The notes beneath the pieces were generated by a model. The model saw only the letters and a list, made by a program, of their open reading frames with translations, ran no database searches and was not told the DNA's origin. Position numbers and translations under genes: made by a program. From the NCBI GenBank assembly GCA_947176535.1, contig CAMWQU010000002.1:62001-126000 (forward strand): a stretch of DNA of 64,000 nucleotides. The letters are read 5' to 3'. Numbering within the stretch: the first letter of the stretch is position 1; each line of letters opens with the position of its first letter. The stretch is from an uncultured Prevotellaceae bacterium. Its GTDB lineage: Bacteria > Bacteroidota > Bacteroidia > Bacteroidales > Bacteroidaceae. Shown one piece after another: positions 36,482 to 45,050 of the stretch.

Positions 36482-38653
36482 TCAGTTTGCCATCTCGCTG
36501 TAGAACTTAATGCGCACGAGACGCACTTCCTCTTCCGTATAATCCGGGCCAAGCTCGTCCAAAGCCTCGTCTAAATCATCGGTTTCCGCCTCTTCGAAAT
36601 ACTCATAAATATCAAGCATATGGTCTTCGTCCATCACCTCGTTTATGTAGTAGTCGATATTCAGTTTCAGCCCGCTATACACGATAGCCTCCACCTCGGT
36701 GAGCAAGTCCTCAAATTCCAAATTGCAGGCATCGGCAATGTCCTCAAGGCTCACCTTCAAGTCGATTTTCTGAATAATCATCACCTTCTGCTTCGGTTTG
36801 TTATCCTTAGCGAGTGAGCGCACCCGAAGATTTTCCGGCCGCTCGATGTCGTTTTCCTCACAATGCCGTGCAATCAGTTCGCAAAACTCTTTTCCGAAAC
36901 GCTTTGCCTTACCCTCACTCACTCCCTGGATATTCTGCAACTCCTCCATCGTGACAGGGTACATCGTGGCCATATCCTCCAGAGCCGAATCCTGGAAGAT
37001 GAGATAAGGAGCCTTATCCGTCCGGTTCGCAATGCTGCGCCGCAAATCCTTGAGCATGGCCAGCAGAGGCTCGTCCAGGGCCGCCGTGGAAGCCAGTTCG
37101 TAGTCCGCATCGGTAAACTCGTGGTCTTCGATGACGCTGAAAGGCTGAGGCGTCCGCATAAACATCCATCCTGCGTTGGTGAGCTTTATAAGCCCGTAGT
37201 TCTCCACCTCCTTGCGCAGATACCCGGCCAGCATACCCTGCCTGATGACCGCATTCCAAAAGCGGGGAGGAGTATCACCGCCTATACCAAAGGAAGTCAG
37301 TTGATTATGCTTATGAGCCAGCACCTCTTCGGTACTTCTCCCCACCAGTACATCTATGATATGCGGTATCTTAAAGTTCTCCTTCACGTCGCGCACCACC
37401 TTCAGCACCTTCATCAACTGTTCACCGGCCTCGACACTTTCGTGCGGATGCAAGCAGTTGTCGCAGTTTCCGCAGTTCTCCGTGGGATAAGTTTCGCCGA
37501 AATAATGCAGGAGCATCTTCCGCCGGCACACCGAACTTTCGGCATAGGCCGCCGTTTCCATGAGCAACTGCCGGCCGATATCCTGTTCGCTCAGCGGTTT
37601 GCCTTCCATGAACTTCTCTAATTTTTGCAGGTCTTTCCGGGCATAGTATGTGATACACAGTCCTTCTCCGCCGTCGCGTCCGGCCCGGCCCGTCTCCTGA
37701 TAGTAGCCTTCCAGACTCTTCGGAATGTCGTAGTGAATGACAAAACGCACATCCGGTTTGTCGATACCCATACCGAAAGCTATCGTCGCCACAATCACGT
37801 CGATACGCTCCATTATGAAATCGTCCTGCGTCTCGCTGCGCTGCTGAGCGTCCATGCCCGCATGATAGGGCTTGGCATTTATCTTGTTCACCCGAAGAAA
37901 TTCGGCCAATTCCTCCACCTTCTTGCGGCTCAGGCAATAAATGATGCCGCTTTTTCCCGTATGCTGCCGGATGAAACGGACAATATCCTTGTCCACCTCA
38001 TTGGTTTTGGCCCGAATACCATAATAAAGATTGGGCCGGTTGAATGAGCTACGAAACTCCCTCGCATCCGTCATGCCAAGGTTTTTCATAATGTCGCCAC
38101 GCACCTTGTCGGTGGCCGTAGCTGTCAGTGCGATGATGGGAGCCACGCCGATATTCTGCACAATGGGGCGTATCTTGCGGTATTCGGGACGGAAGTCATG
38201 CCCCCATTCCGAGATACAATGTGCCTCGTCCACCGCATAGAACGATATTTTCACGCTGCGCAGAAATTCGATGTTCTCCTCCTTCGTCAGGCTTTCCGGG
38301 GCCACATAGAGCAACTTGGTGCATCCCGAACGGATGTCTTCCTTCGCCCGGTCTATCTCGGACTTCGTCAGCGAAGAGTTGATAAAGTGGGCTATGCCGT
38401 CGTCCTCACTCAGCATGCGGATGGCATCCACCTGATTCTTCATCAGCGCAATCAGCGGCGAAATGACAATGGCCGTGCCTTCCATAATCAGAGCGGGGAG
38501 CTGATAACAGAGACTCTTTCCGCCGCCCGTAGGCATCAGCACAAAGGTATCACGCCCCGCAAGCACATTGCGGATAATAGCTTCCTGATCGCCCTTGAAC
38601 GAATCAAAGCCAAAGTGTTTTTTCAGTTTGTCACTAAGATTTACGTCTGCCAC
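36482..38653 (-). CDS. recQ: ATP-dependent DNA helicase RecQ
   Basis: 723 residues from a GTG at 38653. Walker A is in LMPTGGGKSLCYQLPAL and motif II is DEAH in VDEAHCISEWGHDFRPEY. QETGRAGRDGG is motif VI. The RecQ zinc site has CRRKMLLHYFG and CGNCDNC (about 380-405). A winged-helix part (about 410-510) and an HRDC domain (about 530-610) follow. A further acidic C-terminal region (about 630-723, ending EEVRLVRIKFYSEMAN) is an extension seen in Bacteroidota RecQ. It unwinds recombination intermediates. It has its own promoter, which overlaps the clpX terminator. Confidence 0.95.
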   Translation of the reverse strand: MADVNLSDKLKKHFGFDSFKGDQEAIIRNVLAGRDTFVLMPTGGGKSLCYQLPALIMEGTAIVISPLIALMKNQVDAIRMLSEDDGIAHFINSSLTKSEIDRAKEDIRSGCTKLLYVAPESLTKEENIEFLRSVKISFYAVDEAHCISEWGHDFRPEYRKIRPIVQNIGVAPIIALTATATDKVRGDIMKNLGMTDAREFRSSFNRPNLYYGIRAKTNEVDKDIVRFIRQHTGKSGIIYCLSRKKVEELAEFLRVNKINAKPYHAGMDAQQRSETQDDFIMERIDVIVATIAFGMGIDKPDVRFVIHYDIPKSLEGYYQETGRAGRDGGEGLCITYYARKDLQKLEKFMEGKPLSEQDIGRQLLMETAAYAESSVCRRKMLLHYFGETYPTENCGNCDNCLHPHESVEAGEQLMKVLKVVRDVKENFKIPHIIDVLVGRSTEEVLAHKHNQLTSFGIGGDTPPRFWNAVIRQGMLAGYLRKEVENYGLIKLTNAGWMFMRTPQPFSVIEDHEFTDADYELASTAALDEPLLAMLKDLRRSIANRTDKAPYLIFQDSALEDMATMYPVTMEELQNIQGVSEGKAKRFGKEFCELIARHCEENDIERPENLRVRSLAKDNKPKQKVMIIQKIDLKVSLEDIADACNLEFEDLLTEVEAIVYSGLKLNIDYYINEVMDEDHMLDIYEYFEEAETDDLDEALDELGPDYTEEEVRLVRIKFYSEMAN

Positions 38654-38682
38654 AATCCCTACTTTTTGCTATTATCATTTCA

Positions 38683-38715
38683 CAAAGTTATAAAAAAAAG
38701 TCCCAAAGGCGCAAA
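38683..38715 (-). promoter_or_regulatory. recQ promoter overlapping the clpX terminator
   Basis: TAACTTTG (38683-38690) with TTTG (38712-38715) 21 bp upstream on the minus strand. The TTTG is in the loop of the terminator hairpin at 38698-38726. Confidence 0.55.
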
Positions 38716-38726
38716 CCTTGGGACTT
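38698..38726 (-). terminator. Terminator after clpX
   Basis: AAGTCCCAAGG with CCTTTGGGACTT (one bulged base) around a TTTGCG loop, followed on the minus strand by a T8 run. It lies 36 bp after the clpX stop. Confidence 0.75.
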
Positions 38727-38762
38727 TTATTTTATGTTAATCTTTGTTAAATCCTTATTCTA

Positions 38763-40001
38763 TCAGGCTTCGGCCGCCTCCTGCAAAAAGGAACTTTCGA
38801 GCTGCTCCCGGGCATACTCCTTAGTAATAACTATCTTTTCGCCGCGTTTCCGCGTGGTGGGGGCTTCGTACTGCAATTTTATCATCAGTGTCTCCATGAT
38901 GGAACGCAGACCGCGGGCACCGAGCTTGAACTCCATCGCCTTGTCCACGATATAGTCGAGCGTCTCGGGGGCGAACTCCAGCGTGATGCCGTCCATGGCG
39001 AAAAGTTTCACCTGCTGCTTCAGCAAAGAGTTCTTGGGTTCCACCAAAATGCGGCGCAGGGCTTCACGATCCAGCGGATTAAGGTAGGTCAGCACCGGCA
39101 GACGACCGATGATTTCGGGAATCAGACCGAAAGACTTCAAGTCCTGGGGCTGAATGTATTTCATCAGGTTCTGCTTGTCAATCTGCCGGGTGTGCTGTAC
39201 CGAATTGAAACCCACGACGTGGGTATTGAGGCGTTGGGCAATCTTTTTCTCGATGCCGTCGAACGCACCTCCGCAGATGAACAATATATTGTGCGTGTCC
39301 ACGTGCAGGTAGTCCTGGTCGGGATGCTTGCGGCCACCCTTGGGGGGAACGTTCACGATGCTGCCCTCCAACAGTTTCAGCAATCCCTGCTGCACGCCCT
39401 CGCCACTGACATCCCGCGTAATGCTCGGATTGTCCATCTTGCGTGCGATTTTGTCGATTTCATCGATGAAAACGATACCTCTCTCGGCCATCGCCACATC
39501 GCCGTCGGCCACCTGTACAAGGCGGCTCAGGATGCTTTCCACGTCCTCCCCGACATAGCCGGCCTCGGTGAGCACCGTGGCATCGACTATCGTAAAAGGC
39601 ACTTTCAGCAACCGGGCCACGGTGCGCGCCAGCAAGGTCTTTCCCGTACCCGTCGGGCCGACCATGAGGATGTTCGATTTTTCAATCTCCACATCATCGT
39701 CGCCTCCCTGCTGCAACCGCTTGTAGTGGTTGTAAACGCTAACGGCAAGGTAACGCTTGGCATCGTCTTGTCCGATGACATAACGATCCATGAACTCCTT
39801 GATTTCCGAAGGCTTCGGCAGTTCTTCCATCGAGAAGTCAAAATCTTTCCCCTTTGCCCCGGCCGGACTTTTCAGGTTCTCCTCCACAATCTGGTAGGCA
39901 GCCTCGGCACAGTCGTTGCAGATAAAGCCCGTAAGCCCCGTTATGAGCAGGGGCACCTCTTTCTCCGAACGGCCGCAAAACGAACAAACTTTCTTTGCCA
40001 C
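38763..40001 (-). CDS. clpX: ATP-dependent Clp protease ATP-binding subunit ClpX
   Basis: 412 residues. The N-terminal zinc-binding domain has [12 protein letters not shown] and ICNDC. The AAA+ module has Walker [12 protein letters not shown] (about 118-128) and Walker [13 protein letters not shown] (about 181-192). The pore loop is in the GYVGED region. The ClpP-binding IGF-type loop segment reads [10 protein letters not shown]. The C-terminal small domain ends in an acidic helix. It unfolds tagged proteins and feeds them to ClpP in the cytoplasm. It is downstream of clpP (44 bp) in the standard tig-clpP-clpX order. Confidence 0.97.
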   Translation of the reverse strand: MAKKVCSFCGRSEKEVPLLITGLTGFICNDCAEAAYQIVEENLKSPAGAKGKDFDFSMEELPKPSEIKEFMDRYVIGQDDAKRYLAVSVYNHYKRLQQGGDDDVEIEKSNILMVGPTGTGKTLLARTVARLLKVPFTIVDATVLTEAGYVGEDVESILSRLVQVADGDVAMAERGIVFIDEIDKIARKMDNPSITRDVSGEGVQQGLLKLLEGSIVNVPPKGGRKHPDQDYLHVDTHNILFICGGAFDGIEKKIAQRLNTHVVGFNSVQHTRQIDKQNLMKYIQPQDLKSFGLIPEIIGRLPVLTYLNPLDREALRRILVEPKNSLLKQQVKLFAMDGITLEFAPETLDYIVDKAMEFKLGARGLRSIMETLMIKLQYEAPTTRKRGEKIVITKEYAREQLESSFLQEAAEA

Positions 40002-40045
40002 TCTTCTCCTGTCTTATCTTATCGTAATCCGAAAATCATCGGTTT

Positions 40046-40738
40046 TTATTCGCCAACTTTTGGCTCTTCAATCGGTTCCTTCTTCACCAGCACTTGGTCT
40101 ATCATGCCGTATTCCTTGGCCTCTGCGGCGGTCATCCAGTAGTCGCGGTCGCTGTCGGCCCACACTTTGTCGTAGGGGCGGTGACTGTGGTCGGCGATGA
40201 TGGTATAGAGTTCCTGCTTCAGTTTCTGTATTTCCCGAGCCGTAATCTCTATGTCACTGGCCTGTCCCTGCGCTCCGCCCATCGGCTGATGAATCATCAC
40301 ACGACTGTGCGTGAGCGCACTGCGCTTGCCCTCCTTGCCTGCCACGAGCAGAACGGCGGCCATGGAGGCGGCCATACCCGTGCAGATGGTGGCTACATCG
40401 CTCTTGACGAACTGCATCGTGTCGTAGATGCCCAGTCCGGCATACACGCTGCCGCCGGGGGAGTTGATGTAGATGTTGATGTCTTTTCCCGGGTCGGCCT
40501 GGTCGAGGAAGAGGAGTTGCGCCTGCAGCGTATTGGCCGTATAGTCGTCGATCTGCGTGCCGAGAAAGATGATGCGGTCCATCATCAGACGCGAGAAGAC
40601 GTCCATTTGGGTCACGTTCAACTGGCGTTCCTCCAGAATGTAGGGATTGAGATAGTTGTTCTGCATGCTGATGACATCGTCAAGCACCATGCTGTTCATC
40701 CCCAGATGTTTGGTCGCGTATTTCCTAAACTCGTTCAT
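40046..40738 (-). CDS. clpP: ATP-dependent Clp protease proteolytic subunit ClpP
   Basis: 230 residues. Serine peptidase with catalytic Ser in CTGMAASMAAVLLVAG (about 117) and His in SRVMIHQPMGG (about 142); the Asp is in the segment around 190. The head contains YLNPYILEERQLN and the Gly-rich INSPGGSVYAGLGIYD substrate loop. It is somewhat longer at both ends than E. coli ClpP. It degrades proteins unfolded by ClpX. Start and stop fit the clpX and tig neighbours. A GC-rich hairpin (40775-40805) lies between it and tig. Confidence 0.96.
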   Translation of the reverse strand: MNEFRKYATKHLGMNSMVLDDVISMQNNYLNPYILEERQLNVTQMDVFSRLMMDRIIFLGTQIDDYTANTLQAQLLFLDQADPGKDINIYINSPGGSVYAGLGIYDTMQFVKSDVATICTGMAASMAAVLLVAGKEGKRSALTHSRVMIHQPMGGAQGQASDIEITAREIQKLKQELYTIIADHSHRPYDKVWADSDRDYWMTAAEAKEYGMIDQVLVKKEPIEEPKVGE

Positions 40739-40774
40739 ATCACATACTCTTTACGAATGCGAAACTCCTTGCGG

Positions 40775-40805
40775 CCGGCAGCAGGCCCCACGGGGCCACT
40801 GCCGG
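40775..40805. other. GC-rich hairpin between tig and clpP
   Basis: CCGGCAG (40775-40781) and CTGCCGG (40799-40805) with an inner GGCC pair. No T-run follows, so it is more likely an mRNA processing or stability element or a partial attenuator than a terminator. Confidence 0.5.
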
Positions 40806-40828
40806 ACCGGTATTCGGGTTTCGGAGAC

Positions 40829-42187
40829 TTAGTCCTTAAACATATTGTTGAACTCGTCGAGCGTCACGGTCTTCTCGTTCAGCTTCACCGTGCTCTTGGC
40901 GGCGGCGGCAATCTTCTGCTCGATGGCGCGGGTCACGAGATTTTCCGTCTGATCCTTCTTCTTCAGCATTTCCTGGGCATAGTTGTTCAGCACCTCTTCG
41001 GGCACTTCCATCATGCCGTACTGGGCAAACTGCATCTTGGCCACCGTCTTGGCAGCAGTCAGCACGTCGTCCTGCGTCAGCTTAATCTCGAACTGCTTGG
41101 TCAGTTGTTCCTTGATGAGCTGCCACGTCAGTTCCTCCAGACTGCGCTCGAAGTTGTCGTCCACGAACTTCTCGTCCTTGTCGGGGTTGTTCAGGCGCAT
41201 GATGCGCTTGAGCATCGTTTCGGGATATTCCACCTTGCCCACACGCTCCATGAGGTGCTTGCGCAGGTCGAGCATGAACTTAAACTCGCTGTCGTTGAGG
41301 AACTGTGCCTCCATCTGTGCCTTGATGCGGGCGCGGAACTCTTCCTCGCTCTTCACATTGCCTTCTCCGAAGACGCGGTCGAAAAGGGTCTGGTCTACGG
41401 CTGCGGGCTGGTAGCGGGTGATTTCCTCCACCTGGAAGCTGAAGTTGCCCTTCATGTCGGCCACTTCCTCCTTCTTCAGGCGCAGCAGCGAAGCCAGCTC
41501 CGTGGCGTTGTCGTTGTAAGCCTTCGCGGGATTGAAGACGAGCACATCGTTCACCTTGGCATCGGCAAACTTGGCCTTCTCCTCGTCGTTCTTCATGTAG
41601 TCGGGCAGCATGACGGCACCTTCCACCTGCACGCCGCCTTCCTTCGGATTGCCCTCGGCATCCAGTTCGGCCAGCAAGCCCTTCACCATGTCGCGGGGCT
41701 CGTAGCTGTCCACTTTCACGTGCTGACCGTTGCGGCCGGCGTAAGACTCCACCTGCTTCGACACCATGTCGTCGTCCACCGCGATGGTGTAGAAGTCCAG
41801 GGCGTCCTTGTCCGTCAGCGTAGCGTCGAACTCGGGAGCGAGGGCCACGTCGAAGACGAACGTGAAGTCATCCTGTGCGGCGAAGTCCACCTGCGGCGTC
41901 TTCTCCTCGTTGGGGAGAGGCTCGCCCAGTACGTTCAGTTTCTCGTCGCGGATGTAGCCGTAGAGCTTCTCGCGAATCAGCTTATCCACGGCCTCAGCCT
42001 TCACCTCGGTACCGAAGCGTTTGCGAATCAGACCGATGGGCACCTGACCTACACGGAAGCCGGGCATATTGGCCTTCTTGCGGAAGTTCTTCAACTCTTT
42101 TTCTACGTTCTCGGCATAGTCTGCCTTTTCAATCTGCATGGTGATAAGGCCATTCAGCGCATCGACTTTCTCAAATGATGTGTTCAT
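40829..42187 (-). CDS. tig: Trigger factor
   Basis: 452 residues. The ribosome-binding N-terminal domain has the signature NFRKKANMPGFRVGQVPIGL (residues about 28-48, containing the conserved F-R-x-G-x-x-P loop). The FKBP-type insertion region is short and low in recognisable FKBP residues, as in other Bacteroidota. A long helical C-terminal chaperone domain runs from about 260 to the end. It is the first chaperone to meet nascent chains at the ribosome. Its leader, about 120 nt long, starts from an exact promoter at 42317-42348. Confidence 0.93.
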   Translation of the reverse strand: MNTSFEKVDALNGLITMQIEKADYAENVEKELKNFRKKANMPGFRVGQVPIGLIRKRFGTEVKAEAVDKLIREKLYGYIRDEKLNVLGEPLPNEEKTPQVDFAAQDDFTFVFDVALAPEFDATLTDKDALDFYTIAVDDDMVSKQVESYAGRNGQHVKVDSYEPRDMVKGLLAELDAEGNPKEGGVQVEGAVMLPDYMKNDEEKAKFADAKVNDVLVFNPAKAYNDNATELASLLRLKKEEVADMKGNFSFQVEEITRYQPAAVDQTLFDRVFGEGNVKSEEEFRARIKAQMEAQFLNDSEFKFMLDLRKHLMERVGKVEYPETMLKRIMRLNNPDKDEKFVDDNFERSLEELTWQLIKEQLTKQFEIKLTQDDVLTAAKTVAKMQFAQYGMMEVPEEVLNNYAQEMLKKKDQTENLVTRAIEQKIAAAAKSTVKLNEKTVTLDEFNNMFKD

Positions 42188-42316
42188 TGTTTTTCTATCT
42201 TTATATATACTATCTACAAATTCTTAAAACGTTTCTTCGCCTCAGCGCGGGGCATTCACCCGTTTCCGGCTCTGTCCCACGATGTAAAACTTACAAGAAC
42301 GAGGCCAAAGAGACGG

Positions 42317-42348
42317 CAAAGATAGTAAAAGTTATTGAGAAATTCAAA
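42317..42348 (-). promoter_or_regulatory. Bacteroides-type promoter of tig-clpP-clpX
   Basis: TTTG (42345-42348), a 20-bp spacer and TATCTTTG (42317-42324) on the minus strand. Confidence 0.75.
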
Positions 42349-42395
42349 CTTTCCCCGCACTATTCCGATTTTAGTTCCCGAGAGGGCGAAAAAAC

Positions 42396-42476
42396 AAGAC
42401 GGGCGTCTTTCACGCGAAAAACGCCCGTCTTGCAGATGTAAGACGCCCGTCTTATGAACGAAAGACGGGCGTCTTG
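42396..42476. repeat. Four alternating copies of a GACGGGCGTC motif
   Basis: AAGACGGGCGTCTT (42396-42409), ACGCCCGTCTTG (42421-42432), AAGACGCCCGTCTT (42440-42453) and AAGACGGGCGTCTTG (42462-42476) alternate in orientation. Copies 1+2 or 3+4 or 2+3 or 1+4 can pair, giving several exclusive hairpins. It starts 4 bp after the DMT transporter stop and probably serves as its terminator, given the T-run after copy 1 in minus orientation. Confidence 0.75.
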
Positions 42477-42480
42477 TTTT

Positions 42481-43386
42481 TCAGGCCTTGTGACGGAGGG
42501 CGAGCAGGGTGTAGTAAATTTTCTTTCCGGCCACAAGCAACGTCACGGCAATCAGTATGAGGACAACGCCGAGGCAGAGGCGCAGCGTCAGCCGTTCGCC
42601 AAACACCAGCGTACCGACGAGCAGGGCCGTGATGGGCTCCAGGGCACCCAAGACGGCGGCCGACGTGCTGCCGATGTTGCGGATGCTGACGGTCATGGCC
42701 ACGAGGGAGATTATCGTCGGGAACAGGGCGAGGCAAAAGGCGCACACCCAGCCGAGCGGCGAGACGGGAAACTGCAAAGTTGTCAGTCCGTCGAGCCGGA
42801 CGATGTAGATGAGGATGCCGAAGCAGAGGGCATAGAACGTCAGCTTCGGGGACGGCATGCGGGCTATGGAGGAGCGATTGACACCCACAATATAGATGGC
42901 ATAGGAGAGTGAGGACAGGAGCACGAAGATTACGCCGAGCACCGAGACGGTGGAACCGCCGCCGGGCTTCGTCAGCAGCGAGACGCCGAACACGGCCAGC
43001 ACGATGCACACCCGCGTGAGCCACGAAATGCGTTCTCCGAAAAACAGGGCCATGATGAGGGCCACCATGACGGGGTAGACGAAGAGGATGGTGGAGGCGA
43101 TGCCGGCGTCCATGTAGTTGTAACTCAAGAACAAAAACAGGCTGCTGGCGGAGAACAACAGGCCGTAGAGGGCCAGCAGGGGCCACTCGCGGCGGCGCAC
43201 ACGCATGTCCATCCGCCGGATGCGCAGCAGCACGGCCATCATGCCGATGGCAAAAGCGTAACGAAAGAAAAGGACTGAATCCACCCCCATCCCTTCCCGA
43301 TAGAGGGGAAGGGCGAAGAGTGGATTCAGTCCGTAGGAGGCAGCGGCAATGCTGCCCATGGTAAATCCTTTGACTTTAGGTGTCAC
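42481..43386 (-). CDS. EamA/DMT-family transporter
   Basis: 301 residues with ten predicted membrane segments in two EamA repeats. Segments include GSIAAASYGLNPLFALPLYR, YALLFSASSLFLFLSYNYM, STILFVYPVMVALIMALFFG in the first half and ISLVAMTVSIRNIGSTSAAV and VLGALEPITALLVGTLVFGE in the second. The P-x-x-A/V motif after helix 4 and the LEPITALLVGTLVFGE sequence are DMT hallmarks. It probably exports a metabolite such as an amino acid; the substrate is not predictable. The start is either the ATG at 43386 or one nine codons later. It is 15 bp downstream of the POT transporter gene, so they are likely one unit. Confidence 0.88.
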   Translation of the reverse strand: MTPKVKGFTMGSIAAASYGLNPLFALPLYREGMGVDSVLFFRYAFAIGMMAVLLRIRRMDMRVRRREWPLLALYGLLFSASSLFLFLSYNYMDAGIASTILFVYPVMVALIMALFFGERISWLTRVCIVLAVFGVSLLTKPGGGSTVSVLGVIFVLLSSLSYAIYIVGVNRSSIARMPSPKLTFYALCFGILIYIVRLDGLTTLQFPVSPLGWVCAFCLALFPTIISLVAMTVSIRNIGSTSAAVLGALEPITALLVGTLVFGERLTLRLCLGVVLILIAVTLLVAGKKIYYTLLALRHKA

Positions 43387-43401
43387 TTCCGGATAACTGA
43401 C

Positions 43402-44928
43402 TTAGGAAACCTTTCGGATTTTCTTCATCTGCGACATCAGGAACAGGAAGCTGAGGATGCAGATGCCGGCCAACAGGCCCCATATCTGAACGAGTTCGAT
43501 TTTGCCCCAAAGCAAACCGGGGATGAAAACAAGTTTATTTCCCAGCGCGGTGGCCACAAACCAACCGCCCATCATCAGGCCCTTGAACTTGGGAGGAGCT
43601 ACTTTCGATACGAAAGAGATACCCATGGGGGAGAGCAACAGCTCGGCGAAGGTCAGGACGAGATAGGTGCTAATCAGCAAGTTGGGGCTAAAGTCGGCCA
43701 TATGAAGGGTCTGTCCGGTAGCCTCATCGAAAGCCGGCATCGGAGCTTCCACGGAACCGGCTATCATAATGAAGTAGGCTGCTGCGGCAACCAACATACC
43801 CAACGCAATCTTCATGGGTGCCGAAGGTTCTTTGCCACGCTTGGCCAAAGCACCGAAGATGGCCAGACTGACAGGCGTAAGGGCAACCACAAAGCAGGGA
43901 TTGAACTGTTGGAAGATGGGGGCATCGACTTTCACGCTCTCGGGCAGGTTGGTGTACTGATAGCCCAAATAAGCCAAAACGGCAACGATGACGGCTGCAG
44001 AAATCCCGCGCTCCTTTGTCGTTTTGCTCTGAAAGACACCAAACAGGGCATAGACGAAGAAAATGACGGCCACGAGGTTGCGCACATCAAACATCATACT
44101 CTCAAGCCCCGTGCTGGAGGTTGCGGTGTAGTCTTTGGCAAACTGGGTCAGCGTGGCACCGTTCTGATGGAAGGCCATCCAAAAGAAGATAACCACGGCG
44201 AATACCAAACACAGGGCTACAATGCGCGAGCGCGTTTCTTCTTTCGTCAGTTCCTGAGCGGGAGCGGCCTCGGCGACTTGAACGGCAGCCTTAACTTTAC
44301 CCCCCTCAGCCGAGCGAAATGTGGAACGGAAGCCGTAGTAGATGGCTATGCTGACAATCAGTGACAGGCAGGCTACGCCAAAGGCGAAATGATAGGAGTC
44401 TGCCTCGGAAAATCCGATGGATTGGGCATATTCCATCGCCTTGATAGCGGCCGTGGGGGCGAACATGGCACCGATGTTGATGGCCATATAGAAGATGGAG
44501 AAAGCGGCGTCGCGCTTACCGGCGTATTCGGGAGCGTCGTACATATTACCCACCATCACCTGTAGGTTTCCCTTGAATAAGGCGGTTCCGACACAAACCA
44601 AAGCTAAGGCACCGTACATGAACGCATAGGCCGTAGCACCGGCTCCGGCAGGTATGGCAAGCAGGATGTAACCCAGCAGCATGATGAAGATGCCGATGGT
44701 GACCATCTTGCCGTAGCCCCATCTGTCGGCTGCCATACCGCCGAAGAGCGGAAGGAAGTAGACGAACATGAGAAAATTGGAATAAATACCAATCGAATCA
44801 GTAGGCGTGAGACCGAAGTTGGCCTGCAGAAACAGCGTAAACACAGCAAGCATCGTGTAGTAGCCAAAACGTTCTCCCGTGTTGGCGAGGGCCAGTGCAT
44901 AAAGCCCCTTGGGTTGTCCTTCAAACAT
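43402..44928 (-). CDS. POT/PTR-family proton-dependent oligopeptide transporter
   Basis: 508 residues, about 12-14 membrane helices. The N-terminal signature GERFGYYTMLAVFTLFLQ (residues about 17-34) holds the E-x-x-E-R-like proton-coupling motif, and DRWGYGKMVTIGIFIMLLGY follows. A hydrophilic central loop (about 205-235) and the C-terminal LLSPMGISFVSKVAPPKFKG are typical. It imports di- and tripeptides with protons across the inner membrane. It and the DMT gene could form a peptide-uptake/amino-acid-export pair. A -7 box is at 44971-44978. Confidence 0.95.
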   Translation of the reverse strand: MFEGQPKGLYALALANTGERFGYYTMLAVFTLFLQANFGLTPTDSIGIYSNFLMFVYFLPLFGGMAADRWGYGKMVTIGIFIMLLGYILLAIPAGAGATAYAFMYGALALVCVGTALFKGNLQVMVGNMYDAPEYAGKRDAAFSIFYMAINIGAMFAPTAAIKAMEYAQSIGFSEADSYHFAFGVACLSLIVSIAIYYGFRSTFRSAEGGKVKAAVQVAEAAPAQELTKEETRSRIVALCLVFAVVIFFWMAFHQNGATLTQFAKDYTATSSTGLESMMFDVRNLVAVIFFVYALFGVFQSKTTKERGISAAVIVAVLAYLGYQYTNLPESVKVDAPIFQQFNPCFVVALTPVSLAIFGALAKRGKEPSAPMKIALGMLVAAAAYFIMIAGSVEAPMPAFDEATGQTLHMADFSPNLLISTYLVLTFAELLLSPMGISFVSKVAPPKFKGLMMGGWFVATALGNKLVFIPGLLWGKIELVQIWGLLAGICILSFLFLMSQMKKIRKVS

Positions 44929-44970
44929 AGTTTTTAGTATTTAATTATTGATTTTAGTCAAAATATGCGA

Positions 44971-44978
44971 CAAAGATA
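44971..44978 (-). promoter_or_regulatory. -7 box of the POT transporter gene
   Basis: TATCTTTG on the minus strand, about 43 bp before the ATG, back to back with the SulP box at 45024. Confidence 0.5.
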
Positions 44979-45023
44979 AGAAATAATTGCGAATAAAGAG
45001 GACAAATAATTACGAATTATACG

Positions 45024-45031
45024 TACCTTTG
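45024..45031 (+). promoter_or_regulatory. -7 box of the SulP gene
   Basis: TACCTTTG, 19 bp before the ATG at 45051. No good TTTG at the expected distance. Confidence 0.5.
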
Positions 45032-45050
45032 CGGCAAAATTGACAAAGAT

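Noticed and set aside
40094..42178. A 694-codon open frame opposite clpP and tig
   Set aside because: Same explanation: complement of well-supported genes, low-complexity His/Leu/Val/Gly content.
42396..42476. A CRISPR-like array
   Set aside because: Copies alternate in orientation and the spacing is only 7-12 bp, with no spacers of normal size and no cas genes in the window.
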